Positions 43,591 through 43,808 of a stretch of DNA of 43,808 bases are shown here, piece after piece. This DNA is from Alicyclobacillus herbarius DSM 13609. Its GTDB lineage: Bacteria; Bacillota; Bacilli; Alicyclobacillales; Alicyclobacillaceae. The notes below the pieces were generated by a model. That model saw only the letters and a program-made list of their open reading frames with translations, had not been told where the DNA came from and did no database searches. Numbering within the stretch: position 1 is the first letter of the stretch; each line of letters begins with the position of its first letter. The position numbers and the translations under genes are program-made. The stretch covers positions 1 to 43,808 of the forward strand of contig NZ_AUMH01000023.1 in assembly GCF_000430585.1 (NCBI RefSeq). The letters run 5' to 3'.

Positions 43591-43808
43591 TGAAGCAACA
43601 ATGGCTAAGAATGTGAACGCCAAGATTCAGCGCATCACGGAGGGGACTCTCATCGTCGGTATCGATATCGCCAAACACACGCACGTCGCACGTTGCGTGG
43701 ATTGGCGAGGCATCGAACTGGGCAAGCCCCTCGCCTTCGAGAATACCATCTCTGGATTCGAAGGTCTAGAGCAGTGGCTAGCGGCACTCAAACATTCTCT
43801 TGCCAAAG
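43590..43808 (+). mobile_element. IS110-family insertion sequence, left part
   Basis: The element is defined only by the transposase start and its upstream non-coding DNA. Its left boundary cannot be fixed by eye but lies somewhere between the lysR stop (43398) and 43540. The start given here is only the certain part. Confidence 0.6.
43601..43808 (+). CDS. IS110-family transposase, N-terminal part (cut by window end)
   Basis: ATG 43601 has AGGAGGG at 43584-43590. The 69 residues visible include TLIVGIDIAKHTHVARCVDW, the RuvC-like DEDD catalytic core start of IS110-family transposases, and NTISGFEGLEQWL. IS110 elements lack terminal inverted repeats and carry a guide (bridge) RNA in their non-coding end. 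The rest of the gene lies outside the window. Confidence 0.9.
   Translation, partial: MAKNVNAKIQRITEGTLIVGIDIAKHTHVARCVDWRGIELGKPLAFENTISGFEGLEQWLAALKHSLAK

Noticed and set aside
1-43808. CRISPR array, prophage or tRNA genes
   Set aside because: No regularly spaced repeat series, no phage structural genes and no tRNA-like cloverleaf sequence was noticed; short tRNAs could be missed by eye.

Overview
The window looks like a chromosomal segment of a GC-rich Gram-positive Bacillota, plausibly of the Alicyclobacillaceae type. This rests on strong AGGAGG-type ribosome sites, frequent GTG/TTG starts with 4-base GTGA/ATGA gene overlaps, a fused RhaEW-type rhamnulose-phosphate aldolase/dehydrogenase, a KinB-like sensor kinase and an AbrB-like regulator. 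The taxonomic call is inference; no rRNA or tRNA gene is seen here.

Layout. (1) 1-416: gene-free DNA with an imperfect repeat and strong inverted repeats, possibly the end of a mobile element. (2) 417-6142: two alkaline-phosphatase-superfamily 'sulfatase-like' hydrolases that carry Thr where sulfatases carry the formylglycine Cys, a truncated true sulfatase fused in frame to a TIM-barrel sugar isomerase, a Gfo/Idh/MocA dehydrogenase and an APS kinase (cysC). (3) 6143-12078: an L-rhamnose operon (rhaI, rhaB, rhaEW, DeoR-type regulator) with an extended -10 promoter overlapped by a palindrome and closed by a strong terminator. (4) 12109-25520: a surface-polysaccharide locus containing an initiating sugar-phosphate transferase, a complete wbpA-wbpB-wbpD-wbpE set for UDP-2,3-diacetamido-glucuronate, a flippase, a GT4, an O-antigen-polymerase/ligase fused to a second GT4, a GT2 and a UDP-glucose dehydrogenase. 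(5) 25769-32882: a molybdenum hydroxylase operon (2Fe-2S, Mo and FAD subunits, MoxR ATPase, VWA protein, XdhC). The Mo subunit has the form II motif AYRGAGR, and xdhC carries a 2-bp frameshift. (6) 32971-34640, minus strand: mocA and moaA, supplying Mo cofactor. (7) 34855-43398: a mixed stretch with a PfkB kinase, an AbrB-like protein with a Cys4 tail, tiny ORFs, a D-2-hydroxyacid dehydrogenase, a MltG-like anchored protein, a VOC protein, a KinB-like kinase with tandem repeats in its leader, a divergent PurA and a divergently oriented LysR regulator. (8) 43399-43808: the start of an IS110-family element whose transposase ribosome site lies in a hairpin.

How the parts fit. Regions 2 and 3 look like uptake-independent processing of a modified (perhaps phosphorylated or sulfated) sugar that feeds rhamnose catabolism; no transporter is present. 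Region 4 builds and exports a polymer probably containing diamino-uronic acid and glucuronic acid. Regions 5 and 6 form one functional Mo-enzyme island: structural genes on one strand, cofactor genes converging from the other.
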